Below, in pieces: positions 26,017-35,716 of a stretch of 64,000 nt of DNA. The notes below the pieces were generated by a model. The model was not told the DNA's origin, searched no databases, and saw nothing but the letters and a program-made list of their open reading frames with translations. How positions within the stretch are numbered: the stretch's first letter is position 1; every line of letters begins with the position of its first letter. The DNA is from Paraflavitalea sp966211765. Lineage in GTDB: Bacteria; Bacteroidota; Bacteroidia; Chitinophagales; Chitinophagaceae. The stretch is from NCBI GenBank assembly GCA_966211765.1, contig CBIHOV010000014.1, positions 1 to 64,000 on the forward strand. The letters run 5' to 3'. The translations under genes were made by a program, and so were the position numbers.

Positions 26017-27129
26017 ATGAGCAACTATTTCCTAATCGCCAGGAAAGGCGGCCTGCTGATCCTTTCTTACCTGCTTTGCGTGGGATGTGGCTCAACAAGC
26101 GCGCCTGATGAAAAGGTGAACCTGCAACTGCAACCTGAGCCAGCTTCTACGGTTTCTACCGGTAATTCGGAGTTAAAAACTTTTGAGTACCTCATCTCCT
26201 CCAATGGAAAAATAAGATCACAATTCGAACACCAGTTCATCAGCGAAGCAGAGGGGCGAATAAAAGCTTGCTATGCCGCCACGGGTAAAAAAGTAACTGC
26301 CGGAGAAACCCTTCTGCAGTTTGAAACAGCACCCATTCAGTTCAGGCTGCAGAAAGCCATCCTGGCCCAGTACAACACGCTTAAAGAATACGAAAGCCAG
26401 CTGCTGGGATATGAGCAACTGCTAAAAGATAAAAATCAGGAACAGGCGTCTGCCATACAGAAAAAATTAAAGATCAGTACAGGCCTGGCAGGGGCCGAAC
26501 ACGAAATAGAAGAGGCCAACTATGAGTTAGAAAATGCTACGATCAAGGCGCCGGTCGGCGGCATACTAGCCAATGTAAAAGTGCAACAACACCAATACGT
26601 AACACCCGGCCACGAATTATTCCTGCTCTATGATCCCAGGCACTTGCTGCTGGAACTGAAGATACTGGAATCAGATGCCTGGCTACTTAAACCAGGTCAT
26701 ACGGCCCTCGTGTCATCCATAGCCAATCCTGCAAAACAATACCCGGCAGCCATTGAGGCCATTAACCCCTATGTGGACGAAAATGGCATGGTAAGCATAA
26801 CCCTGAAGATCAATAATGCCATGAATGTAGCGGCCTTGGCGCCTTCACTTTTCCCAGGCATGAATTGTATTGCACTCATCAGGATACCAACCAAAAAATC
26901 GGTAGTAGTGCCCAGGGAAGCGATCGTTATGAGAAGCGGTAAGGCGGTGGTATTTACCCTGGAAAATGGAAAGGCCATCTGGAATTATGTAACCACGGGC
27001 AGGGATAACGGGAAAGAAATGGAGGTCATAACCGGCCTGGGGCCCGGAAAAAAAGTGATCACCAGCAATAACCTACAATTATCACATGAAGCCCCTGTGA
27101 GCGAGAGATCATCCCCCACACCCAAATAA
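26017..27129 (+). CDS. RND pump periplasmic adaptor (HlyD/AcrA type) lipoprotein
   Basis: A 370-residue membrane fusion protein with a lipoprotein signal (YLLCVGC, Cys24). The barrel-sandwich half-motifs are visible (AEGRIKACYAATGKKVTAGETLLQFET and ATIKAPVGGILANVKVQQHQYVTPGHELFLLYD) around a short alpha-helical hairpin, followed by a beta-barrel domain (PGMNCIALIRIPTKKSVVVPREAIVMRSGKAVVFTLENGKAI). It joins the inner-membrane permease at 27169 to the channel at 30227. Spacing of 39 bp to the permease gene indicates one operon. Confidence 0.9.
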   Translation: MSNYFLIARKGGLLILSYLLCVGCGSTSAPDEKVNLQLQPEPASTVSTGNSELKTFEYLISSNGKIRSQFEHQFISEAEGRIKACYAATGKKVTAGETLLQFETAPIQFRLQKAILAQYNTLKEYESQLLGYEQLLKDKNQEQASAIQKKLKISTGLAGAEHEIEEANYELENATIKAPVGGILANVKVQQHQYVTPGHELFLLYDPRHLLLELKILESDAWLLKPGHTALVSSIANPAKQYPAAIEAINPYVDENGMVSITLKINNAMNVAALAPSLFPGMNCIALIRIPTKKSVVVPREAIVMRSGKAVVFTLENGKAIWNYVTTGRDNGKEMEVITGLGPGKKVITSNNLQLSHEAPVSERSSPTPK

Positions 27130-27168
27130 AGTAAGTACCCATCATTTCCTCAGAGAAGCGCAGACACC

Positions 27169-30100
27169 ATGGTTAAATATCTTATTCGAAGGCCCATTGC
27201 GGTCTTAATGTCCTTTCTCGTTTTGCTGACAGCCGGCATCCTGGTTGCCGGGAAAGTTCCTGTATCCTTATTGCCCAATATTGATGTGCCGCAAATTGTG
27301 ATCCGTGTCAACTACCCCAATACATCAGCCCTGCTCCTGGAACAAAACGTAGTGCGTCCCCTACGTGAGGGGCTGGTGAATATGGACAAACTTAAAAATA
27401 TTGAATCCCAATCGGCCAACCACACGGCCTTAATACACCTCAACTTTGAGTATGATGCAAAGATGAACCTGGTATTTGTGAACGTCAACGAAAAGCTGGA
27501 CCAGCTCATGGCTGCCCTGCCCCGCGATATGCCGCGCCCACAGGTAATGCGCGTCAATACTTCCGACATCCCTATAGTTCGCATCCAGGTGTTGCCTAAA
27601 GAAAATACCAGTTATACAGAGGTATCCTCCCTGGTGCAGAAGACCTTAAAAAAAAGATTAGAACAACTGGAAGGTGTATCCCTGGTAGACATCAATGGAA
27701 TGCAACAGGGTATTATAGCCATCATTCCGGATAAGGACGCCCTCGAAGCATTGGGGCTTACAGAGCGGGAGATCATTCAGACTATCCAACTCACCAATCA
27801 TAACCTGGGCAGCTTAAGCATCAAGGATGGTCAATACCGCTACCAGGTTAAGTTGGTTAACCTGCCCGAAAATGAAGCAGCCATTTCAAGGCTACCCATC
27901 ACCTTAAAAGATGGCACTTCCATTCCTATGAATCGCATAGCCAAAGTAGTACAGGAACCCGAAGCACAAACGGGCTACCATTTGTTTAATGGCAAGGAAG
28001 GGCTGGTGCTAACAGTTCAGAAAAGGCCGGGAAGCCGCATGAATGAACTGGTTCCCGAAATTGAGCGACTTGTAACTCAGTTCAGGTCAGATTATAAGCA
28101 GGTTGAATTTGCCATAACGCAGGACCAGACTTTCCTGCTGGATGCCGGGATCGATAACCTGAAACAAGATCTTTTATATGGTGGCCTGTTAACCATTCTC
28201 TTATTATTCCTGTTCCTTGGTAATATAGCCTCTCCCCTGCTGATGAGCATTAGTATTCCCCTTTCCTTGCTCATCACCTTCCTGTTCTTTTATCTGTTCA
28301 ATATTTCATTCAACATTATCTCTCTGTCGGGTCTTGCCCTGGGCATTGGCATGCTGATAGACAACTCCATAGTAGTAATAGACAATATAACCCGTAAACG
28401 GCAGGGAGGGCTGAACATGGACGAAAGCAGTATACAGGGCACCAATGAAGTCATTGCTCCTGTTATCAGCCAGGTACTTACCACGGTTGCCGTATATGCC
28501 CCACTCGTATTACTGAGCGGCATTGCCGGCGCCCTGGTGCTTGACCAGGGTATTGGTCTTACGATCTCATTGGCTGTGTCCTTACTGGTGGCATTTATTT
28601 TATCGCCTTTATTGTATAAGATGTTCCTACGAACCGATCCCGGGAAACTCAAAAAGGACACCCGTGTATACATATGGGTGGCCCAGGGATACTACCGCAT
28701 GATCCATCATATCCTGAAACATAAATTAGTATACTTTCTGCTTACCGTCATGATCATGCCGGTGGGCATCTGGCTGGCCAGCCAGATGCCCGTTACAGCT
28801 TTACCCGCATTGGAAAAGAAGGAAAGCCTGCTACGCATAGACTGGAATGATGCCATTGACGCCGGCGAAAACTTAAACCGGGTGAAATTATTGCAAACTG
28901 TTATTCAGCCGGGCTGCCTGGTTTCAGAAGCGGAGATAGGACTTAAACAATTCCTATTACAACAAGACAATACTTCCCCACAAAAAGCAGAGGTTTATTT
29001 TAGCTGTCAGGGTGAACAATTAAAACAGGAAACGGATAGCCTGGCGCGTACCTGGATCCAACAAAACTATCCGCAGGCCATTGTACAGATCAATGACGCG
29101 CCCAATGCTTTTACTCAACTATTCCAGTCTCCCATGCCTTATCTGGAGGCCCGTTTCAAACAGGCCAATCAAAACAGCCAGGCAGATCCTTTTGCAAATG
29201 TCCCGGAAATGCTACAGGAAATTACGCCAGCCAATTATTCGCTGGGAAGTGGCTTCATTGATGAACCAAGTGTAGCGATCTCGCTCGACTTTAATAAGAT
29301 GGCCATCTACGGTGTTGACAAAACAGTCATTGAAGATGTTTTAAAACAGCAATTTGGCACTTATGCCATTTCGGAGATCAAGCAACTGGGTGAAACAAAA
29401 ACCGTACGCCTGAAAAGCAATCGTACAACTTTGGATGCCAGGCTTTCCGCCACTGTTACCGGCCAACATGGAACAAGCTACCCCCTTCGTTTCTTTCTCT
29501 CGTACAACAATGACCGGCAGCAAAAATTTATTACTGCAGATAAATCCGGCGAATACAAGTCCATCTATTACGATGAAACCATCAGCAATATCCCCCAGCT
29601 CCAAAGCCAACTTACGAGACTTGCGACAAGTTATGGTTTCAATGTTGAATTTACAGGCCAGTATTTTGAGAACAGGCAACAGCTTAAGCAATTATGGTTC
29701 ATTTTCCTATTGGTGTTACTCTTACTTTATTTTATCCTCGCCATCCAGTATGAAGACCTTCTGCAGCCCCTGGTGGTTATGCTGACCATTCCTTTGGGCA
29801 TAACGGGGGGCATGTTGTTGTTATGGCTTACCGGGGGCACCCTGAATGTAATGGCTTCTATCGGTTTTATAGTGGTACTCGGGTTAATTGTTGATGATCC
29901 TATATTGAAAATAGAGACTTTGAACCGGTTAGAAACAACCTACCGGGAAGCCGGCATGATCCATGACAATAAGCTATTAGAACAAATGATCCATGAAGCT
30001 GGAACCATTTGCCTGAAACCCCTTCTGATGGTTTCGTTGACCACCAGCATAGCGCTGGTACCTGTATTATTTGTGGGAGGCATTGGTAATGATCTGCAAA

Positions 30101-30213
30101 AGCCCATGGCCATTGTGATCATAGGAGGGCTTACGCTTGGAACATTCTTCACCACCTGGTTTATTCCATTGGCTTACTGGTACATGACCAAATGGAGAAA
30201 CCGCAAAAAATAA
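27169..30213 (+). CDS. RND family efflux permease (B) of the peptide locus
   Basis: A 1014-residue RND transporter with the expected two-fold layout. The first helix (IRRPIAVLMSFLVLLTAGILVAGKVPVSLLP) is followed by a periplasmic domain. TM4 contains LGIGMLIDNSIVVIDNITRK, with Asp-Asn at the proton-relay site, and TM10 carries GLIVDDPILKIETLNRL, an acidic pair where many families have Asn-Asn, as seen in a Bacteroidota branch of RND permeases. It is part of an operon with an adaptor and a TolC protein, forming a complete tripartite system. The cargo is unknown; gene order points to the two Cys-rich peptides or a related product. Confidence 0.92.
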   Translation: MVKYLIRRPIAVLMSFLVLLTAGILVAGKVPVSLLPNIDVPQIVIRVNYPNTSALLLEQNVVRPLREGLVNMDKLKNIESQSANHTALIHLNFEYDAKMNLVFVNVNEKLDQLMAALPRDMPRPQVMRVNTSDIPIVRIQVLPKENTSYTEVSSLVQKTLKKRLEQLEGVSLVDINGMQQGIIAIIPDKDALEALGLTEREIIQTIQLTNHNLGSLSIKDGQYRYQVKLVNLPENEAAISRLPITLKDGTSIPMNRIAKVVQEPEAQTGYHLFNGKEGLVLTVQKRPGSRMNELVPEIERLVTQFRSDYKQVEFAITQDQTFLLDAGIDNLKQDLLYGGLLTILLLFLFLGNIASPLLMSISIPLSLLITFLFFYLFNISFNIISLSGLALGIGMLIDNSIVVIDNITRKRQGGLNMDESSIQGTNEVIAPVISQVLTTVAVYAPLVLLSGIAGALVLDQGIGLTISLAVSLLVAFILSPLLYKMFLRTDPGKLKKDTRVYIWVAQGYYRMIHHILKHKLVYFLLTVMIMPVGIWLASQMPVTALPALEKKESLLRIDWNDAIDAGENLNRVKLLQTVIQPGCLVSEAEIGLKQFLLQQDNTSPQKAEVYFSCQGEQLKQETDSLARTWIQQNYPQAIVQINDAPNAFTQLFQSPMPYLEARFKQANQNSQADPFANVPEMLQEITPANYSLGSGFIDEPSVAISLDFNKMAIYGVDKTVIEDVLKQQFGTYAISEIKQLGETKTVRLKSNRTTLDARLSATVTGQHGTSYPLRFFLSYNNDRQQKFITADKSGEYKSIYYDETISNIPQLQSQLTRLATSYGFNVEFTGQYFENRQQLKQLWFIFLLVLLLLYFILAIQYEDLLQPLVVMLTIPLGITGGMLLLWLTGGTLNVMASIGFIVVLGLIVDDPILKIETLNRLETTYREAGMIHDNKLLEQMIHEAGTICLKPLLMVSLTTSIALVPVLFVGGIGNDLQKPMAIVIIGGLTLGTFFTTWFIPLAYWYMTKWRNRKK

Positions 30214-30226
30214 TATTCCGGCAGTT

Positions 30227-31681
30227 ATGAGAAAATCAATATTAACAGGTGTTATCGCATGCCTTTATCTTTCAGCTTTGCCCCAGGAGCAGGCATCCCA
30301 GTCCCTGCATGATCTAATCTTAAAAGCCCAGTCACAATCACCTGTTTTCCGGTTGGCTAATAACCGGCGGGAGATCAGCTATTACCAGTTTCAAACATAC
30401 AAAAGTGACTTTAGGCCACAGGTATCTTTTTATGGCAATGCCCCCTTATACAATAAGGAGTACTTTGGTGTACGACAGCCCGACGGAACGATCATTTATC
30501 AACCTATCAGCCAAACGAATAGCAATCTGGGCATTGGTATCAGCCAGCAGTTGCCTTTTTCCGGTGGTGAAATATCATTGAACAGTGATCTTTCCCGCTT
30601 TGACGACCTTAAATCAAAAAACAGGCAATACAGCGGCACTCCTTTCTATATCAGGTTATCCCAACCACTGTTTGCGGTGAATGACCTTAAATGGAAAAGG
30701 AAAATTGAGCCCTTAAAGTTTGAAGAGTCGAAAAAAGCATATGTACAGGAATTGGAAGGGATTGCACAACAGGTAGTGAGCCTCTACTTCGATATTTTTG
30801 AAGCACAAAGCAATATGCAGATTGCCCTGGGTAATGCACAGATAGCTTCGGAAAACTATGAAATAGAAAAGAAAAGAAGTTTCCTCGGCACCACTACAGA
30901 AGACAAAGTGCTGCAACTTGAATTACAAACCCTTCGCAGTAAACAGGATTTTGAGAAGGCCAGTTATGAATACCATATTGCGCAGTTAAACCTTAAAACC
31001 TATATTGGCATTAAGGATACCGCCGAACTGAAGCTAACCGAACCGGCCACTACACCCCTGATGGACATTGATCTTACAGCAGCCCTCGAATATGCCAAAA
31101 CATACCGTCCTGAATTTGTTGAATTTGAAAGGAGAAAGAAAGAAGCGCAACGGGATGTAGCTTTTGCCAAAGCTCAAAAGCAACAGGTGCTCCTGGTAGC
31201 GTCTTATGGCCTCAATAATGTAAATGAACGCCTTGGCGGCGTCTATAGTAATCCAAATGATCAACAAAGATTTAGCATTGGCTTTAATATTCCTATTCTT
31301 GATTGGGGCAGGCGAAGCGCCAGGTACCATACCGCCAAATCATTGGAAAAATTAACTGAAACAACCAATGAATTTGATGAGATCACCATCTATCAGGAGA
31401 TTACTACCCTGGTGAGGAATATGGAATTATTAAATTCCAGCATGTCCCTGTCACAAAAAGCCGATGCCGTAGCCAAAAGGCGATACACCATTGCCAATAA
31501 TCTATACCAAACCGGCAAGCTTTCTCTCACCGATCTTAGTGTAGCCCAATCGGAAAAGGACGATGCGCGACGTGCTTACATTAATGTGTTGAAAACTTAC
31601 TGGACTTCTTTTTACCTGCTCAGACGCCTTACTATGTATGATTTTGAGCACCAGGTGCCCTTATTCAAAGGAGGGAATTGA
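30227..31681 (+). CDS. TolC family outer-membrane channel (peptide locus)
   Basis: A 484-residue outer-membrane efflux protein with signal peptide (MRKSILTGVIACLYLSALP). Two OEP repeats of long amphipathic helices and beta strands are recognisable; the repeats begin QSLHDLILKAQSQSPVFRLANNRREISYYQ and LTAALEYAKTYRPEFVEFERRKKEAQRDVAF, and the equatorial helices end with KRRYTIANNLYQTGKLSLTDLSVAQSEKDDAR. It completes the RND pump with the adaptor and permease. Its stop codon is directly adjacent to the stop of the convergent TlpA gene. Confidence 0.9.
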   Translation: MRKSILTGVIACLYLSALPQEQASQSLHDLILKAQSQSPVFRLANNRREISYYQFQTYKSDFRPQVSFYGNAPLYNKEYFGVRQPDGTIIYQPISQTNSNLGIGISQQLPFSGGEISLNSDLSRFDDLKSKNRQYSGTPFYIRLSQPLFAVNDLKWKRKIEPLKFEESKKAYVQELEGIAQQVVSLYFDIFEAQSNMQIALGNAQIASENYEIEKKRSFLGTTTEDKVLQLELQTLRSKQDFEKASYEYHIAQLNLKTYIGIKDTAELKLTEPATTPLMDIDLTAALEYAKTYRPEFVEFERRKKEAQRDVAFAKAQKQQVLLVASYGLNNVNERLGGVYSNPNDQQRFSIGFNIPILDWGRRSARYHTAKSLEKLTETTNEFDEITIYQEITTLVRNMELLNSSMSLSQKADAVAKRRYTIANNLYQTGKLSLTDLSVAQSEKDDARRAYINVLKTYWTSFYLLRRLTMYDFEHQVPLFKGGN

Positions 31682-32734
31682 TTATTGCAAATAGGCAGGG
31701 AGGGCGTCGCTTTTTACATTGATGGCCAATATCTTCCCTTCCTTATTGACAAGAATATTAAAAGGAATAAACCCGATATTATAGTATTTCGCCAGCTCAT
31801 TTTGTGTGCTGCCTTTAAGATCAGAAACCTGTATCCAGGAAAGCTTATCCTGCCTGATCGCTTTTAACCATTCCTTTCTGTTGTCATCGAGCGAAACACT
31901 CATGATCTCGAGCTTGCCCGCTTTGTATTTATCATACAACAATGCCAGCTTGGGATGCTCTGCCCGGCAAGGCTTACACCAGCTAGCCCAGAAATCAATT
32001 AGAAGATACTCATAGGTCAATTCCCGGCCACTTATCATTTTGCCCAATGTATCCGGCTGCGGAATAAAGGCATAGGGAACTCCTATACCTGTTTTATTAA
32101 GCATGGCAAGGCCCATATCCACACCATTCATGCCTGTTTTTGCCCGTTGCTGCTTGCCTAATAATTCAAAGATCCCCAGGGCCTGCTGATAATTTAGTTG
32201 GCCAAGCATGGCGGCCTCACTCAAAAAAGAAGATGATAAGTCATGGTCCGGGTATTTTTTTACAAAGTCCCTCATCGCCCGGAAAAGCTGTTGCGCTTTT
32301 ATCGAGTCGGCACTGGTTGTACCCATTATTTTCTGCCACCCTTTACTGAAAGATCTTTTCAGACTGTCGCTAATAGAGCCTGTTACCTGCACTACCTCCA
32401 GCCCGGTAATTGTTGTACCATTTTGTACAGCGGAATACCGCTTCGCAGTTAGCGAGATGGTGCCGGTATCGAGGTAAACCCATCCGATGGCAGTGCCGTT
32501 ACCTAAATGCAGCATAGCTTCCCGGGGGCCATCAATAAACCCCTTGAACCTAAACCCTCCATTATTGACGACCATACTATCCAATAGCTGGCTGCTATCA
32601 TTAACCGGATAACTAAGAAATATTTTACCGGTATAATCAGCATCCATCGATCCATGGAGATAAAAATTGGGGCGGGTTTGAGCTCCGGAATGCAGACACA
32701 CCAACAAATAACCAACTATTAGCAAACACTTCAT
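31682..32734 (-). CDS. TlpA-like thiol-disulfide oxidoreductase of the peptide locus
   Basis: A 350-residue exported protein, signal peptide MKCLLIVGYLLVCLHSGAQ. The N-terminal region (residues 23-120) resembles DUF4369 (FYLHGSMDADYTGKIFLSYPVNDSSQLLDSMVV ... FRFKGFIDGPREAMLHLG). The C-terminal thioredoxin fold has the active site FWASWCKPCRAEHPKL, cysteines 253 and 256, and the cis-proline loop YNIGFIPFNILVNKEGKIL. It is a paralogue of the protein at 12079. Adjacent and convergent with the pump operon, it may reduce or shuffle disulfides of the Cys-rich peptides; that is inferred from context only. Confidence 0.88.
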   Translation of the reverse strand: MKCLLIVGYLLVCLHSGAQTRPNFYLHGSMDADYTGKIFLSYPVNDSSQLLDSMVVNNGGFRFKGFIDGPREAMLHLGNGTAIGWVYLDTGTISLTAKRYSAVQNGTTITGLEVVQVTGSISDSLKRSFSKGWQKIMGTTSADSIKAQQLFRAMRDFVKKYPDHDLSSSFLSEAAMLGQLNYQQALGIFELLGKQQRAKTGMNGVDMGLAMLNKTGIGVPYAFIPQPDTLGKMISGRELTYEYLLIDFWASWCKPCRAEHPKLALLYDKYKAGKLEIMSVSLDDNRKEWLKAIRQDKLSWIQVSDLKGSTQNELAKYYNIGFIPFNILVNKEGKILAINVKSDALPAYLQ

Positions 32735-33074
32735 GCCATTTTCTTTGAGTTCTAAATATAATCAATAAGTGCAGTTCGGCCAAAAGGAGGGCCACTACCT
32801 CGACCAGGCAGCAAGTATCCGGTAAGCCACAAGCCCGGGTACGTGTTTTGCAATTCCAAATTGATGGAGTTAAACACAATTATTAAACAATTCCTTAATC
32901 ACCAAACGATAACAAACTGAATGCATATGTTTTCGTATATTCAATGAATAACTAATATAAACGGCCGTACCGGCAGACCGGTCATCCCGCCTCCGCCTAA
33001 GCCGTTTACATGATACCCCTCTCGTCCTGACCGCTTTGCTGTCCCCAACCTAACTACTCTAATATTTTCGGGAT
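32735..33074. other. Divergent intergenic region, no gene seen
   Basis: These 340 bp separate the divergent TlpA and TolC genes and must hold the promoters of both. I see no convincing reading frame, long hairpin or unambiguous -7 box. A GC-rich segment near 32960-33005 with several CCGG and CGGCC words is the only composition change. Confidence 0.5.
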
Positions 33075-34409
33075 ATGAAAAAAGTAATGATCATTTTAAT
33101 GCTCATGGCAGGAAGTTCTATGTTTGCAAATGCTCAGGACACGCTCCTGCAGCGTGTTCCGGTCAATTGGACACTGGAGAATAGCATCGCCTATGCCAGG
33201 CAAAACAGTATCACCATCAATACCCAAAAACTAAGCAGCCGTTCTGCCAACGAAGACCTCCTGCAATCCAAAGCGGCCAAACTGCCCAGCCTATCCGGGG
33301 CTATGTCTCAATCACTGGTCAACAGTACCAACACCGATCCGGTAGTAGGTGGTTTCCAAACACAGGCCAATTTCAGTAGTAACTATTCCCTCAGTTCGTC
33401 CATCGTGCTGTACAATGGCGGATACCTTAAAAATGATATCAAGGCCAAAGAGCTATCATTAAGATCAGCCAACCTGAGCGTAGCGGAAACCGAGAATGAT
33501 ATTACCCTAAGCATAACCCAGGCATTCCTCAACATTTTGCTGGCCAAAGAAAACATTGTATACCTGGAAGAAATACTGACTACCTCCCGGGCACAATTGA
33601 AGCAAGGCCAGCAATTGTTCGATGCCGGCAGCATTTCCCGTAAAGACTTTCTGCAATTTGAATCACAGGTAGCTTCCGATGAGTACAACCTGGTCAATGC
33701 CAATAATACCTACCGGCAAAATAACCTGGTATTGAAACAATTGCTCCTGTTGCCTACTACCTACGATTTTGCCGTTACCGTTCCCGCTAACCTCAGGGTT
33801 GATGCCGAAGCACAGGGTTTGATAGAAACGCAGGAAGTTGCCCGGCAAAAAAGGCCCGAAGTAGAAAACAGTGAAGTATTGGTGCAACTGGCAGAAGCCA
33901 ACCTGGCCAAAGTGAAAGCAGCCACCCGGCCAACCGTTAGTCTGGGGGCATCGCTGTCTACCGGTTATTCCGATGGTCAGGCAAATCCTTATCTAAAACA
34001 GCTGAACACCAATTTTTACCAGTCGCTGGGCATCAACATGACCGTTCCCATTTATAACAAGCGCATCAACAAAACCAATATCGCCAAAAACAATATTCTC
34101 ATTGAGCAGGCCAGGTTATCCCTGCTGGATACCAAAAACACCTTGAACCAACAGGTAGAGCAGGTATACATCAGCTGGCAAAATGCACTGGCCCAATATA
34201 CGGCCGCCAATACCCAAATGAAAGCCAGTGAAGAATCCTACAATATCACAAACGAACAATTAAAATATGGTTCCGTGAACCTGGTAGAATTGTTACAACA
34301 GAAAAATACTTATGTACAGGCAACACAGGCATACATACAGGCTAAGTACAGCAGCATCCTGTACGGCAAAATATATGATTTCTATGCCGGCGTGCCCATC
34401 ACATTCTAA
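33075..34409 (+). CDS. TolC family outer-membrane channel (MacAB-type operon)
   Basis: A 444-residue outer-membrane efflux protein with a clear signal peptide (MKKVMIILMLMAGSSMFANAQ). Two OEP repeats are seen: the first from NWTLENSIAYARQNSITINTQKLSSRSANEDLLQSKAAKLPSL and the second from EVARQKRPEVENSEVLVQLAEANLAKVKAA. The last helix closes at YNITNEQLKYGSVNLVELLQQKNTYVQA. It is first in a four-gene operon (channel, adaptor, ATPase, permease) with gaps of about 35, 36 and 12 bp, and so probably serves the ABC exporter. Confidence 0.92.
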   Translation: MKKVMIILMLMAGSSMFANAQDTLLQRVPVNWTLENSIAYARQNSITINTQKLSSRSANEDLLQSKAAKLPSLSGAMSQSLVNSTNTDPVVGGFQTQANFSSNYSLSSSIVLYNGGYLKNDIKAKELSLRSANLSVAETENDITLSITQAFLNILLAKENIVYLEEILTTSRAQLKQGQQLFDAGSISRKDFLQFESQVASDEYNLVNANNTYRQNNLVLKQLLLLPTTYDFAVTVPANLRVDAEAQGLIETQEVARQKRPEVENSEVLVQLAEANLAKVKAATRPTVSLGASLSTGYSDGQANPYLKQLNTNFYQSLGINMTVPIYNKRINKTNIAKNNILIEQARLSLLDTKNTLNQQVEQVYISWQNALAQYTAANTQMKASEESYNITNEQLKYGSVNLVELLQQKNTYVQATQAYIQAKYSSILYGKIYDFYAGVPITF

Positions 34410-34444
34410 ATCAATTTGACAAACGGACATAAATAGGATCTACC

Positions 34445-35680
34445 ATGAAAAAATTTAAATGGCTCATCTGGGTGTTGGTACTGGCAGCTGCAGGAGTAGG
34501 TATCTGGTACTGGAAATACAGGGAGGAAAAAACCACCATTGTCCTCAATACAGAAAAACCACAATATGGAACGATTGCCAATACCGTAACAGCTACAGGT
34601 ACTTTGCAGCCGGTAGATACAGTAGCTGTCGGTTCACAGGTATCAGGTACCATCACGAAAGTGTTGGTTGACTTTAACAGTACCGTGAAGAAGGGACAAT
34701 TGCTGGCCCAGCTGGATAAGGTGCTGCTGCAGGCACAGGTAGATCAGATCAGCGCCAACCTGCAGCAGGCAAAATCGAATTTGGTATACCAGCAGAGCAA
34801 TTATGAACGGCAGTCGAACCTGTACAAGGTAGGCGCCATTGCCAAGGCGGAACTTGAAACGGCCCTGTACCAATACAATGCAGCAAAAGACAATGTAAAC
34901 AGTGTGGCTGCCCAGCTGTCTTCCGCTAAGCGAAATCTCTCTTTTACCGATATCCATTCGCCCATCGATGGCACTGTGTTATCGCGCAATGTAAGCGAGG
35001 GGCAAACGGTGGCGTCGAGTTTCAATACCCCTACCCTCTTCAGTATTGCCAGGGACCTTACCAATATGCAGGTGCAGGCATCCGTAGATGAAGCCGATAT
35101 TGGTAATGTAGGAAAAGGGCAGCGTGTTGTTTTTACCGTGGATGCTTTTCCGGAAGACACATTTAGCGGCCGGGTGAAAGAGATCAGGCTTCAACCTTCT
35201 ACCTCAGCCAATGTGGTATCCTATACTACCCTTATTGATGCCCCCAATTCAGACAAACGTTTAAAGCCGGGTATGACGGCCAGCATCTTCATTTACACCA
35301 AAGAGATTGAGCATGCCTTATTGGTATCGGCCAGTGCTTTCAGCTTCGAACCCGATACGCTGCTAAAGAAATTATACCGGATTGAAAGGCATGCAGGTTC
35401 TCCGCCTGCCAACAGGGATTCCGGACAACATAAAACCGGCAAGCCAGGCTATGTATGGATAAAGAAAGACAGCGCCCTGATCCTCCACGCTGTACTTACC
35501 GGCATGACCAATGAAACACAACGGGAGATCGTGTCCGGCCTCAGCACAGAAGATGAAGTGGTAACGGGGTATGAAAAATTAAAAGGCAAAGCAACGGCTA
35601 AGTCTACCAGTCCTTTTATGCCTCAACGTCCGGGCGGCAGAGGTACGGGTGGTGGAGGCGGAACGCGGCAACCACGATAA
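34445..35680 (+). CDS. MacA-type periplasmic adaptor
   Basis: A 411-residue membrane fusion protein with one N-terminal transmembrane anchor (LIWVLVLAAAGVGIWYW). Lipoyl half-motifs (VDTVAVGSQVSGTITKVLVDFNSTVKKGQLLAQLD and SFTDIHSPIDGTVLSRNVSEGQTV) flank an alpha-helical hairpin (QAQVDQISANLQQAKSNLVYQQSNYERQ). A beta-barrel (GQRVVFTVDAFPEDTFSGRVKEIRLQP) and membrane-proximal domain follow. The Gly/Arg/Pro-rich C-terminal end (RPGGRGTGGGGGTRQPR) is likely disordered. It connects the ABC permease at 36479 to the TolC at 33075. Confidence 0.92.
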   Translation: MKKFKWLIWVLVLAAAGVGIWYWKYREEKTTIVLNTEKPQYGTIANTVTATGTLQPVDTVAVGSQVSGTITKVLVDFNSTVKKGQLLAQLDKVLLQAQVDQISANLQQAKSNLVYQQSNYERQSNLYKVGAIAKAELETALYQYNAAKDNVNSVAAQLSSAKRNLSFTDIHSPIDGTVLSRNVSEGQTVASSFNTPTLFSIARDLTNMQVQASVDEADIGNVGKGQRVVFTVDAFPEDTFSGRVKEIRLQPSTSANVVSYTTLIDAPNSDKRLKPGMTASIFIYTKEIEHALLVSASAFSFEPDTLLKKLYRIERHAGSPPANRDSGQHKTGKPGYVWIKKDSALILHAVLTGMTNETQREIVSGLSTEDEVVTGYEKLKGKATAKSTSPFMPQRPGGRGTGGGGGTRQPR

Positions 35681-35716
35681 CCCAACTTTATTTAATGAAT
35701 GCTTATACAGTAATTT

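Noticed and set aside
27169..30213. Acidic pair in TM10 of RND permease B as a novelty
   Set aside because: Similar substitutions appear familiar from a Bacteroidota branch of RND permeases, so it is unlikely to be new.
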